Origin: UBA1858 sp964636225
Lineage (GTDB): Bacteria; Pseudomonadota; Gammaproteobacteria; UBA4575
NCBI GenBank assembly: GCA_964636225.1
Contig: CAZWQM010000017.1
Coordinates: 1 to 27,386 of the forward strand
DNA length: 27,386 bases
Reading direction: 5' to 3'
Shown here: piece by piece, positions 7,816 to 16,313 of the stretch
Layout: every line of letters begins with the position of its first letter
Position numbering within the stretch: position 1 is the first letter of the stretch
Notes under the pieces: generated by a model
Seen by the model: the letters and a program-made list of their open reading frames with translations, nothing else
Databases searched by the model: none
What the model was told of the DNA's origin: nothing
Made by a program: the position numbers and the translations under genes

Positions 7816-8127
7816 ATGAAAGACAAAAGCCCCCACGATCCTATTAATATGATTGGCGAAGCCTACGAATTACTTTTGGAAAAAACCATGCACAACCTGC
7901 ATCTTAATAATACAGCAAGTGTCTCTGTACCTGTCGACTCAAAGCCACACGCCCAAAGTCATCAAACAAAAACGCATGGATCAGACTGGCTGGAAAGTGA
8001 AAAAGAGTTTTTTAAACTTTCGGCATTAGAATTACTTGGCGGAGCGGGTGATAAAACCAGGCTTGAGCTTAAACGGCTTGCCAATTCACACAAAACAAAA
8101 GACCGGCATTTTGGCAAAGCGCATTGA
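7816..8127 (+). CDS. Small protein resembling the helical part of DUF1451
   Basis: This is a 103-residue hydrophilic, mostly helical protein without a signal peptide. AYELLLEKTMHNL near the start and the C-terminal run SDWLESEKEFFK ... LLGGAGDKTRLELKRL recall DUF1451 zinc-ribbon proteins, which have an N-terminal helical region followed by a four-cysteine ribbon. No cysteine is present here, so the ribbon is absent. It may be a shortened relative or an unrelated helical protein. The start is ATG 7816, preceded by a near-perfect AAGGAGG; an earlier ATG at 7798 would include this site in the coding region. It is a single gene ending at a bidirectional terminator shared with fusA. Confidence 0.6.
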   Translation: MKDKSPHDPINMIGEAYELLLEKTMHNLHLNNTASVSVPVDSKPHAQSHQTKTHGSDWLESEKEFFKLSALELLGGAGDKTRLELKRLANSHKTKDRHFGKAH

Positions 8128-8180
8128 CCATATAATCATTCCATAAATATATTTTGAACTAGTTAAAAGATTTCGAACAC

Positions 8181-8214
8181 AAAAAAACCCCGCCAGAAAA
8201 TACTGGCGGGTTTT
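8181..8214. terminator. Bidirectional terminator between convergent genes
   Basis: CCCGCCAG (8189-8196) and CTGGCGGG (8203-8210) pair perfectly around a six-base loop, with seven A before and TTTT after. It serves the small gene on the plus strand and fusA on the minus strand. Confidence 0.9.
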
Positions 8215-8233
8215 AATTTTTAGTTATAATTTT

Positions 8234-10318
8234 TTAATTCTTTTCTTTACGTTCTTTGGCTTCCTTGATTACCTGCTCTGCGACATTGGCCGGGCATGCA
8301 TTGTAATGTGAAAACTCCATAGAGAACTGACCGCGGCCGGAAGTCATGGTGCGAAGATCACCGATGTAACCAAACATTTCCGCTAGAGGCACATCACCTT
8401 TAACGCGGGTTCCTGTGACACCGGGCTCCTGGGATTTAATCATGCCGCGACGACGGTTCAAGTCACCAATCACATCACCTACGTGATCTTCCGGGGTGAA
8501 CACATCGACTTTCATGATAGGCTCCATCAGCTGTGGGCCCGCTTTGGGCACGGATTGTCTGAAACCGCCTTTCGCTGCCAGTTCAAATGCAATTGCGGAT
8601 GAATCCACCGGGTGATAGGAACCATCAACCAATGTAATTTTCATGTCGACACACGGATAACCGGCCAACACACCTTCACCCATCATCATTTTGAAACCTT
8701 TCTCCACTGCTGGCCAGAATTCTCGGGGCACATTACCACCGGTAACCACTGACTCGAATTGCCAGCCTTCACCCACTTCCGCCGGTTCGATAACATAGTC
8801 AATTTTACCAAACTGACCTGCGCCACCTGATTGCTTCTTGTGTGTGTAGGAATCTTCAAGACGTTTGGTAATGGTTTCACGATAGGCCACTTGAGGCTTA
8901 CCTACTACCACTTCTACATTATGCGTACGTTTAAGAATATCGATCTTGATGTCCAGGTGTAGTTCGCCCATACCCATTAGAATGGTCTCGCCACTTTCTT
9001 CATCAGTTTTCACCAGGAATGAAGGATCTTCAGCTACCATCTTGGCCAGCGCTACACCCATTTTTTCTGATGCGGCTTTATCTTTAGGTGCTACTGCCAT
9101 AGAGATCACAGGATCCGGGAACACCATGGGTTCAAGTGTTGCAGGATGGTTTGGATCACACAGTGTATGCCCTGTCTGCACGTTCTTCATGCCCAGCACG
9201 GCAACAATATCACCGGCCTGTGCAGAACTTAATTCTTCACGTGAATCAGCATGCATTTCAACGATACGCCCAATGCGCTCGGTCTTGCCGGTGAACGTAT
9301 TCAGTACCGAAGTGCCTTTTTCCAATTTACCTGAATAGATACGAATAAAGGTTAATGCACCGTAGCGGTCATCCATAATTTTGAATGCCAGAGCTCTCAG
9401 CGGCTTATTGACATCCACTATCGCAAATTGACCTGTTTCGTTACCTTCCATATCCACTTCAGGTTGCGGCTTGACTTCGGTAGGGCTAGGCAGATAATCC
9501 ACCACTGCATTCAGAACCAGTTGCACACCTTTGTTCTTGAAGGCTGAACCGCAATATGTCGGGAAGAAATCCAGGTTAATAGTGCCTTTACGGATACAAG
9601 CTTTGATTGTCTCTTCGCTGAGCTCTTCACCTTCCAGATATTTTTCCATGGCGTCATCGTCCTGCTCCAAAGCAGTCTCGACCATTTCCTGACGATATGT
9701 TTCGACATCATCGACCATGTCCGCAGGAACATCCTGAATACTATATTTCATAGGATCACCGGAACCATCCCACACCCAGGCTTTACGTGTTAACAAGTCC
9801 ACCACACCGGTAAAGTCATCTTCACGGCCAATCGGTAAGGTCATAACCAGAGGGTTAGCCCCCAATACATCTTTTACCTGCTTAACCACACGGTAGAAAT
9901 CCGCACCCAAACGATCCAGCTTGTTGACAAAAATTATTCGCGCCACTTCGGATTCGTTTGCATAACGCCAGTTAGTTTCAGACTGGGGTTCTACACCGCC
10001 AGATCCGCAGAAAACACCGACACCTCCGTCAAGCACCTTAAGTGAACGATACACTTCAATGGTGAAATCTACGTGTCCTGGGGTATCAATAATGTTTAAT
10101 CGATGCCCATCCCAATGACAACTGGTGGCCGCTGACTGAATTGTAATACCACGCTCACGCTCCTGATCCATAAAGTCGGTAGTCGCTTCTCCATCGTGAA
10201 CCTCGCCAATTTTATGAATTTTTCCAGTAAGACTTAAAATGCGCTCGGTTGTAGTGGTTTTACCGGCATCTACGTGCGCGAAAATGCCGATATTTCGGTA
10301 TTTGGATAAATCAGTCAT
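8234..10318 (-). CDS. fusA2: Elongation factor G, second type (EF-G2-like)
   Basis: This is a 694-residue translational GTPase. GTPase motifs: AHVDAGKT (14-21), RGITI, DTPGHVDF, NKLDR and GSAFKNKG. Domains II-V follow, including SGGAGQFGKI in domain IV and SGRGQFSMEF near the C-terminus. EF-G moves tRNAs and mRNA after peptide bond formation and helps recycle ribosomes. The N-terminus (MTDLSKYRNIGIFAHVDAGK) is of the kind I recall for the second gammaproteobacterial EF-G, and the usual rpsL-rpsG-tuf neighbours are missing. The canonical str-operon copy is therefore probably elsewhere in the genome. A long open frame with all motifs intact suggests it is functional. The gene is monocistronic, with its own terminator and a 219-base upstream gap. 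Confidence 0.9.
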   Translation of the reverse strand: MTDLSKYRNIGIFAHVDAGKTTTTERILSLTGKIHKIGEVHDGEATTDFMDQERERGITIQSAATSCHWDGHRLNIIDTPGHVDFTIEVYRSLKVLDGGVGVFCGSGGVEPQSETNWRYANESEVARIIFVNKLDRLGADFYRVVKQVKDVLGANPLVMTLPIGREDDFTGVVDLLTRKAWVWDGSGDPMKYSIQDVPADMVDDVETYRQEMVETALEQDDDAMEKYLEGEELSEETIKACIRKGTINLDFFPTYCGSAFKNKGVQLVLNAVVDYLPSPTEVKPQPEVDMEGNETGQFAIVDVNKPLRALAFKIMDDRYGALTFIRIYSGKLEKGTSVLNTFTGKTERIGRIVEMHADSREELSSAQAGDIVAVLGMKNVQTGHTLCDPNHPATLEPMVFPDPVISMAVAPKDKAASEKMGVALAKMVAEDPSFLVKTDEESGETILMGMGELHLDIKIDILKRTHNVEVVVGKPQVAYRETITKRLEDSYTHKKQSGGAGQFGKIDYVIEPAEVGEGWQFESVVTGGNVPREFWPAVEKGFKMMMGEGVLAGYPCVDMKITLVDGSYHPVDSSAIAFELAAKGGFRQSVPKAGPQLMEPIMKVDVFTPEDHVGDVIGDLNRRRGMIKSQEPGVTGTRVKGDVPLAEMFGYIGDLRTMTSGRGQFSMEFSHYNACPANVAEQVIKEAKERKEKN

Positions 10319-10537
10319 AACAGTAATCTTTAAAAATAATATTAAATAATAATGAATATCAAGGTGGGCACGCCCGCTCCCTGTGGCCGCGCGATAATAC
10401 TACAACTGGAGATCTAACACTAAAGACTTTTGCAGCAATTTAACAGTACCACACTGGCCATATCAGAACGCGTATGGCTTTATATAAGGAATTCCATATA
10501 AAACATAGACTTATATACTGGAACCTGAATTCGGTAT

Positions 10538-11722
10538 TTAAAAACGATTGATGCGCAGTTCTTCTGCGAGACGTTCGCGAAAACGATATTCCACAGGCTG
10601 ATTGATCATTAAAGCAAATGCCATCCATTGTTCGTCACGCCACACGTAACCAGCATAACAACTGACGCCCTGTAAAGTTCCAGATTTGGCTTTGATACCC
10701 GGTTTCTGCACAGGCACCAGATCGCGATATTTAGCAAACTTTTGTACCACCTGAATCAGTTGCCGTGCACTGAGTCTATTCTCACGTGACAGTCCTGCAC
10801 CATCCTGAATGGCGAATGTCTGCCAGTCAAAATGTTGATTCACAAAATTATTGAGGACTGTTTGGGCTTTTTCCATGGTAGCCGGTGCTTCCAATATCGA
10901 CGCACCCATCAACAGGAACAATTGATTGGCAATAAAATTATTAGAGTACTCAAGCATCGCCGCCACCACCTGACCAAGTGTGTGACTGTTTTTATGAGTA
11001 AATAGCAAGGTCAGATCGCTTTCACTCGACTCCAGCGTCATCTGATGCTCAATTAGCACACCGGCAGCCAATAATTTTACGCGTAATAGTTCAACAAAAT
11101 ATTGTGGACCACGCTGGGCATTGCCCAGATTGATTCGATGCCTTCCCTCAGGCAGCCCGACCGCCAGTAATTTTGCCATAGGTGTTAACGGAGTTTGTCG
11201 CTCACCACTGGACACTTCTCCGTTTACCACTTTCACTTCTATAGTATTGAAGTTTGCCGCCAGGGCACTGGCAGCGGCATCGTAGGAGTTAGTCGTCTCG
11301 ACCTGCCGCGATTGTGCCAACTTATCACTGAAATAACTAATATCCGCCTGAATACCACTTAAAGATTGAATCCCCGTGTGTTTAATTTCTTCAACAATCA
11401 GGTCGATTTCTTCCGAAATTAAAAACGGATCTCCCAGCCCTTTCACGACCAGCGCATGATTTTTTTTATTGACATAAAACTTTGTAGAAAACCGATGCTC
11501 GGTTCCCCAATGTTCCAATGCCATGAATGCAGTGAGTAATTTAACAGTAGAGGCAGGAATGTACTGCTGGTCCACCTGCTTCGAGTAAAGTGTATTTCCT
11601 TTAGAATCAACCATCATTAATGCCGCTTGTTCAATTTTACCTAACTCATCGATCGCAGGCCCTGCATAAGCTGGCAAAGCATAAATAAATAAAACAAAGA
11701 TGGACAAGCGTGAAAACTTCAT
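10538..11722 (-). CDS. dacB: D-Ala-D-Ala carboxypeptidase/endopeptidase, PBP4 type
   Basis: This 394-residue periplasmic peptidase belongs to family S13, which trims peptidoglycan side chains or cuts cross-links. A signal peptide (MKFSRLSIFVLFIYALPAYA) precedes the penicillin-binding fold. The three active-site motifs are visible: SxxK as STVK (58-61), SxN as SNN (260-262), and KSG (346-348) in place of KTG. Other family signs are KGLGDPFL and DGAGLSRENRLS. E. coli DacB has 477 residues; this shorter protein appears to have a smaller inserted domain. ATG 11722 is preferred over TTG 11734 because the signal peptide begins there. It is divergent from selU with 159 bases between. Which of the S13 activities dominates cannot be told from sequence. 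Confidence 0.88.
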   Translation of the reverse strand: MKFSRLSIFVLFIYALPAYAGPAIDELGKIEQAALMMVDSKGNTLYSKQVDQQYIPASTVKLLTAFMALEHWGTEHRFSTKFYVNKKNHALVVKGLGDPFLISEEIDLIVEEIKHTGIQSLSGIQADISYFSDKLAQSRQVETTNSYDAAASALAANFNTIEVKVVNGEVSSGERQTPLTPMAKLLAVGLPEGRHRINLGNAQRGPQYFVELLRVKLLAAGVLIEHQMTLESSESDLTLLFTHKNSHTLGQVVAAMLEYSNNFIANQLFLLMGASILEAPATMEKAQTVLNNFVNQHFDWQTFAIQDGAGLSRENRLSARQLIQVVQKFAKYRDLVPVQKPGIKAKSGTLQGVSCYAGYVWRDEQWMAFALMINQPVEYRFRERLAEELRINRF

Positions 11723-11824
11723 TTCTAAATTCAATAATATTTATATAAGTAACACTTAATTTACGACTAAGTTCATAATGACCAATTTTGCACAGCTACG
11801 TTATTTGTCCAATCAGCGGTATAA

Positions 11825-11854
11825 TTAAATGCAATAAATTTAAATGCAATAAAT
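11825..11854 (+). repeat. 15-bp perfect tandem duplication upstream of selU
   Basis: The unit TTAAATGCAATAAAT occurs twice without a gap, ending 27 bases before the selU start. It overlaps a TATAAT (11820-11825). It is probably a recent slippage duplication in the leader. Confidence 0.7.
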
Positions 11855-11881
11855 TACATTAAGTACCACGCAAGAAACAAT

Positions 11882-13003
11882 ATGTATCTTTATCAGAGCA
11901 ATGATTACGAAAATATTCTGCTCAGCCAACCCGGCTTGCTGGATGTGCGCGCACCGATTGAATTTAATCAGGGCGCGTTCCCTGGCGCAACCAATCTACC
12001 TCTTCTTAATAATGAAGAACGTCACCGCGTGGGCATTTGCTATAAGCAGAATGGTCAGGAACAGGCAATCAAACTTGGTCACAAACTGGTGAGCGGAGAA
12101 ATTAAGCAACAGCGCATTAACCAATGGATTAGTTACTCCAAAAAGCATAAACAGCTCTATCTATACTGTTTTCGTGGCGGATTGCGATCCAAAATTACCC
12201 AGCAATGGCTTTATGAGGCCGGTATTGAAGTTCCAAGGATTAGCGGAGGATATAAAGCCTTGCGCAGATTTCTTGTGCACCAGATAGAAACAGCCAGTGA
12301 GCAGTTTAATTTTATTTTACTGGGCGGTCTGACAGGTTGCAGAAAAACGCATTTAATTAATCAGCTCGAAAATGGTATTGACCTGGAAAGATTCGCCAAT
12401 CATCGCGGTTCCAGCTTTGGTGCACACGCAACCCGCGGCAGCACTCAAATAAACTTTGAGAACCAATTGGCGATTGATTTTTTGAAGATGCAGAGACGTC
12501 AAAAACGTCTGATTACGCTGGAGGATGAAGGCCGTTTTATCGGCAGCGTCGACATTCCTAAAAATATTTTTACTGAAATGCGCCACTCCCCGTTAGTTGT
12601 TGTAGAAGCACCCTTACAGGAAAGACTGGAACAGCTGCTACAGGAATATATTACCGACATGGAACAGGAATTTACCTTAATCCATAACAACCCTGATTCT
12701 GCGTTTAATGAATTTTCTAATTATTTATATAACAGCTTACTGAGAATTCGCAAAAGACTCGGACTTAACAACTGGAAACATCTGGAGCAATGTATGCGTA
12801 ATGCTCTGGCTAAGCATAAGAAAACCGCAAATGTGACACCACACATAGAATGGCTAGGGCCTTTACTGAACAAATATTACGACCCCATGTATCAATCGCA
12901 GCTGGAAAAACGCAAAGATAACATCGTATTTCGCGGAAATTATGACGAGTGTTATGAATATCTGACTCAATCTGCCCTATCCCGTCTGCAAACACACGTA
13001 TAA
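11882..13003 (+). CDS. selU: tRNA 2-selenouridine synthase with altered Walker A
   Basis: SelU (MnmH, YbbB) converts 2-thiouridine at the wobble position of some tRNAs to 2-selenouridine by way of a geranylated intermediate, using selenophosphate from SelD. The 373-residue length fits the family. The N-terminal rhodanese domain has LLDVRAPIEF and the catalytic loop YCFRGGLRS with Cys96. The C-terminal P-loop domain has HRGSSFG and LEDEGRFIG. The Walker A segment reads GLTGCRKT (149-156); the glycine before the lysine is Arg154, codon AGA at 12341-12343, where the motif requires GxxxxGK[ST]. One GGA to AGA change would explain it. The rest of the frame is intact, so the protein may be inactive for nucleotide binding or a very recent casualty. 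No selD or other selenium gene is in the window. The Shine-Dalgarno is weak. Confidence 0.9.
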   Translation: MYLYQSNDYENILLSQPGLLDVRAPIEFNQGAFPGATNLPLLNNEERHRVGICYKQNGQEQAIKLGHKLVSGEIKQQRINQWISYSKKHKQLYLYCFRGGLRSKITQQWLYEAGIEVPRISGGYKALRRFLVHQIETASEQFNFILLGGLTGCRKTHLINQLENGIDLERFANHRGSSFGAHATRGSTQINFENQLAIDFLKMQRRQKRLITLEDEGRFIGSVDIPKNIFTEMRHSPLVVVEAPLQERLEQLLQEYITDMEQEFTLIHNNPDSAFNEFSNYLYNSLLRIRKRLGLNNWKHLEQCMRNALAKHKKTANVTPHIEWLGPLLNKYYDPMYQSQLEKRKDNIVFRGNYDECYEYLTQSALSRLQTHV

Positions 13004-13023
13004 TCTGCTCAGAACACAATCTT

Positions 13024-13169
13024 TCAAGGAGACACGGCTTCAATGAATTGGATAATCTCTTCGGGGTTGTAGTGTTTTCTTGGCATGGTTGACCTCCTTA
13101 CAGGTCCAGTTTAAGTTAGTTTCTAACTTAAAGACTGGTACCGTTTTAGGGGGGCGGGGGGGCAGGTCA
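13024..13169 (-). mobile_element. Remnant of an IS3-family-like insertion sequence, orfA end
   Basis: Reading leftward from 13169, the sequence begins TGACCTGCCCCC, an IS-type terminal repeat. It is followed by a G/C-rich tract, AACGGTACCA, and after about 80 bases a strong AAGGAGG and an ATG at 13086. That ATG opens 20 codons (MPRKHYNPEEIIQFIEAV...), similar to the N-terminal helix of IS3-family OrfA transposases, before a stop at 13024. The rest of the element is gone. The terminus resembles the IS end at 27336: the same first 12 bases, AACGGTACCA and AAGTTAG. The TGA of the terminus is also the stop codon of the beta-helix gene. The exact inner boundary is unknown. Confidence 0.65.
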
Positions 13170-14106
13170 CTCTGCGTAATCATGCTCCACAGGGATCACT
13201 TTACCCCCTTTGAAAGTATTATTTTCCAGTTGCTCTTGCGTACTGGTCAGGTTTCTTAAGAACACAACGCTCTGCGCCGTATCATTGGTAAAGATATTCT
13301 TTCTGAGAATAATTTCTTTTGATTCATTGCGACCCCCTTCACAACCGACGCATATCGCTGTGGTCTTGTTATCACTGAGAGGCCCTTTCTGAATGATATT
13401 GTTTTCAATTAACACCGAACCGCCATTGGCAATATCGATCGAGTAACTCGCATTTCCATCAGTGCCGTCAGATATTTCACATCCAGACACTTGGGTGTAT
13501 CCGGCTCTTGATTTGATATGGTGACCGGTTTTCTGCTTAATAAACAAGGAATCGATCACGCGCAAAACTTTTGAACCGTCATCATAAATACCATGCCCCC
13601 ACCTGGGTGGCTTTTTACCATTCATTTCAAATACAGAGCGACGAACAATTATTTCAGACTCTGGATGATGACTTGCCAGCAGACCCATTTCATTGTTCAA
13701 AAAATATGAGTCGTTGATAGTTAAATTCTTGCCATGGAAGCGTATTCCAGCGCCATTTTGATCTGGCACTTTGGCATTTACAAACTCGATTCCTTCTACC
13801 AGCACCTCATTGCCAACAATCACAAAAATTCCTTTACCCTCACAGGAAACATCCTGAAAGCGTACTTTATCTTTTTTTTTGTGACCAACCTTTGGGTCTA
13901 ATAACAATATTATTATGGATAAAAACCGCGCAATCCCTATAAGTTCCGGGAACGATTTCAATCACATCGCCATCCTCGATTACATGCTGAACTTCGTCAA
14001 TAGATGCATATTTTTGCTGAGCGCCCACATACAACGTCCTTGCATTCACTATCGAACTACTTAGAATCGCAGTCACAGTATAGAAAAATAAAACAAGTTT
14101 GTTCAT
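13167..14106 (-). pseudogene. Secreted right-handed beta-helix protein, frameshifted and IS-terminated
   Basis: Two overlapping frames together encode an exported parallel beta-helix protein of about 312 residues. The first (from ATG 14106) has a signal peptide ending ...SSSIVNA and then RTLYVG and IEDGDVIEIVPGTYRD, the usual start of pectate-lyase-like helices. It hits TAA just after QKKR. The second frame continues DKVRFQDVSCEGKGI with many short beta-helix turns (LTINDSYFLNNEMGLLAS, VLIENNIIQKG, IILRKNIFTND). The join is an A9 tract (T-run 13872-13880 on the plus strand); removing one A makes the frames continuous. The stop at 13169-13167 is the TGA of an IS end, so the original C-terminus was probably lost. 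AAGGA lies about ten bases before the ATG. Beta-helix proteins often bind or process polysaccharides; no catalytic residues could be assigned. Confidence 0.75.
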
Positions 14107-14161
14107 AGTAAAATTATCCTTTTTGTGTATGTATATAGGACTATAGAACGGTGACAACTCA

Positions 14162-15013
14162 ATGAATATTACCGACTTATTAACCACGCTACAGCCCAGA
14201 CAAGTCTCCGGTGCCAAAAGAATTCGTCTTGGCTGCTCCGGTGATGGCGGCTATGTCATTATGGATCATGAAAACCTGGTAGATACAGTATTGTACTCTT
14301 ATGGCATAGAAGATAACGACAGCTTTGATCAACACTACCACATGCGTTATGGCTGTGATGTGCGTCAGTATGATTTTTCAATTTCTGCACCCGCTGCAAA
14401 AAAGGGCTTTAGCTTTATTCAGGAAGGTATCAGCCACGTAAAAACCCACAATTGCGATACGTTTGAATCGCATATCTTGCGCAACGCCGACCAGAACCGG
14501 CGCATTTTTTTAAAAATGGATGTCGAAGGTGCGGAATGGCTTACATTATTAAACATGCCCACCCATCTGCTTCGGCAGTGTAATCAAATTGCGATAGAGA
14601 TGCATGATTTATCAGGCAAGGGCATTAATACCGCTTACCCCCAGGTCACCCTGGAACAGAAAATTGAAGTTTTAACAAAAATAAATAATTACTTTCATTG
14701 CTGGAATGTTCATGCCAATAATTACGCCAGCATCTACCTCGTAGATGGATACAAGGTTCCGGACGTGATGGAATTTACCTTTATCAACAAAGAATTACAC
14801 TATGGAGGGGAATTGGCTAATGCTATCTTTCCAGGTCCTTATGATGAATCATGTCATGCACGCATGCAGGACCATATTCTGGATTTCTGGCCGTTCTATT
14901 CGCCGACGGAAATTATCGCAACAAAAAAACCATTTCTAGAGCAAAAGTTATCCCGATTAAAACGCAGCTTAAGTACACGAAAATGGAAACATCGGCGAAA
15001 CAGGACTGACTAA
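14162..15013 (+). CDS. FkbM-like SAM-dependent methyltransferase
   Basis: This 283-residue protein has the features of FkbM-family methyltransferases: KRIRLGCSGDGGYVI (about 19-33), YSYGIEDNDSFD (about 46-56) and KMDVEGAEW (118-126). A later HANNYAS and a VMEFTFI segment also fit. Such enzymes commonly O-methylate sugars in surface polysaccharides, but the acceptor here is unknown. The C-terminus is a basic tail (LKRSLSTRKWKHRRNR). It is divergent from the beta-helix gene by 55 bases and convergent with the glycosyltransferase (six bases between stops). The Shine-Dalgarno is poor. The frame is intact. Confidence 0.8.
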   Translation: MNITDLLTTLQPRQVSGAKRIRLGCSGDGGYVIMDHENLVDTVLYSYGIEDNDSFDQHYHMRYGCDVRQYDFSISAPAAKKGFSFIQEGISHVKTHNCDTFESHILRNADQNRRIFLKMDVEGAEWLTLLNMPTHLLRQCNQIAIEMHDLSGKGINTAYPQVTLEQKIEVLTKINNYFHCWNVHANNYASIYLVDGYKVPDVMEFTFINKELHYGGELANAIFPGPYDESCHARMQDHILDFWPFYSPTEIIATKKPFLEQKLSRLKRSLSTRKWKHRRNRTD

Positions 15014-15019
15014 TCGCGA

Positions 15020-16141
15020 TTAGCTCAGCACATTCAAATAATATTCTAGATATTCCTGAGCATTTTTATCCCAATCAAATGTGCGCGCGTACCGCTTACG
15101 AAGCAGAACTTTTTCCTGAGTGTTTTTATCATTATCGCGCAAACCCTGCTGCAGAACTTCTGACATATCTACCGGATCAAATGACTCCCAGTAATACACC
15201 ATTTCACCACCCACTTCCGGAAGACTGGTCTTATTTGAACAAAATACCGGCTTTCCAAAGCGCAACGCTTCTATGACTGGCAGACCAAAACCTTCCTGCA
15301 GTGATGGAAATACAAAAGCCCGACAAGCCTGAAACAATTCAAATTTTTCCTGCTCTGATACGGCCCCAAGAAAAACCAGCTTTTCACTGACACCTCTCTG
15401 ACCAGCTTCATCAAGAAGTTCTTTTTTGTATTTCTGCTTAACCCCCCCAGCAACCAGTAATTTAAGATCACACAAAAGAGGCTTATCACTATTTATTTGC
15501 AACATTCCTAGCAGACTGTGAATATTTTTTCGTTTTAACCCGCCGAATGTAAATAAATAGTCCTGATATTTTTGTTTCCATATATCACTTTTTGCTTCAT
15601 CAATCACTGGTGGCTTTTTTACACCGTTTTTAATGACGCGACTTACAGCTGACGAAGATGAAAAGTATTTTTTATATTCCTGCTGAGAAAAACGTGAAAT
15701 AAAAGCGAGATACCCGACTTCTTTGAGCTTCTTCTTTAATCTTTTGGCTGAGCGTACTCTTTCCAGTGCATGCAGATCGTGAACGGTTAGCAGAATCGGC
15801 GCAACACTATCAGGCTCAGGGCCCCAGGGCGAATAAAAATGAAGATAGTGATACAGATCGAATTTTGGCAACCGGCATAACTGCCGTCTTCTTCCACTTA
15901 AATAATAAATTAACCGGTTTAGCCCGGTATAATTTGGCGATATTGATCGCGCGCTGACCCGCATCTGAAATTCTTCCATTAATGGACCAGGGACGATATA
16001 AACAAACTCCAGGAGTTCCGTTTTCTGTTTCTCAAGCGCTTGTGAAAAATTCAATGCCACCTCAGCCAAACCACAATAAGGTGTAGAAATTTTTCCAAAA
16101 TCGATAATAATAGTTTTTTTATTTAACACGACATTCTTCAC
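15020..16141 (-). CDS. Glycosyltransferase family 4 (GT-B fold)
   Basis: This is a 373-residue glycosyltransferase. The donor-binding half is clear: TFGGLKRKNIHSLL (about 198-211), LLVAGG, VFLGAVSEQEKFELFQACRAFVFPS and the E-x7-E motif EGFGLPVIE (283-291), as in GT4 enzymes that use nucleotide-activated sugars with retention. The N-terminal half has LTVHDLHALE (about 118-127) and FISRFSQQEY. The start appears to be GTG 16141, which places the beta strand KKTIIIDFG correctly, although the Shine-Dalgarno is weak; the first in-frame ATG is too far downstream. With the adjacent FkbM-like methyltransferase it may build or decorate a surface glycan; sugar and acceptor are unknown. Confidence 0.85.
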   Translation of the reverse strand: MKNVVLNKKTIIIDFGKISTPYCGLAEVALNFSQALEKQKTELLEFVYIVPGPLMEEFQMRVSARSISPNYTGLNRLIYYLSGRRRQLCRLPKFDLYHYLHFYSPWGPEPDSVAPILLTVHDLHALERVRSAKRLKKKLKEVGYLAFISRFSQQEYKKYFSSSSAVSRVIKNGVKKPPVIDEAKSDIWKQKYQDYLFTFGGLKRKNIHSLLGMLQINSDKPLLCDLKLLVAGGVKQKYKKELLDEAGQRGVSEKLVFLGAVSEQEKFELFQACRAFVFPSLQEGFGLPVIEALRFGKPVFCSNKTSLPEVGGEMVYYWESFDPVDMSEVLQQGLRDNDKNTQEKVLLRKRYARTFDWDKNAQEYLEYYLNVLS

Positions 16142-16313
16142 AGACTATATAAACCTGGCCAGGATGCGTTATTCATAAACGCTTTTATTAAATTTCATTT
16201 TACATAACAATCATGGATACACTCTGTTATTTTACACCTTTAGCCAGAAACCACTGCAACAAATTCCGTCTCAGTGACGTTTCCATTTGCATAAGTTAAA
16301 TTAGATTAAGTTG

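Noticed and set aside
8946..9338. 130-codon ORF antisense to fusA2, and similar ones inside gltB and the 657-residue gene
   Set aside because: They lie wholly inside well-supported genes, with low-complexity composition and no independent start signals.
10483..10500. Near-palindrome around GGAATTCC after dacB
   Set aside because: An A-A mismatch next to the core breaks the arms and there is no T-run, so neither a terminator nor an operator is supported.
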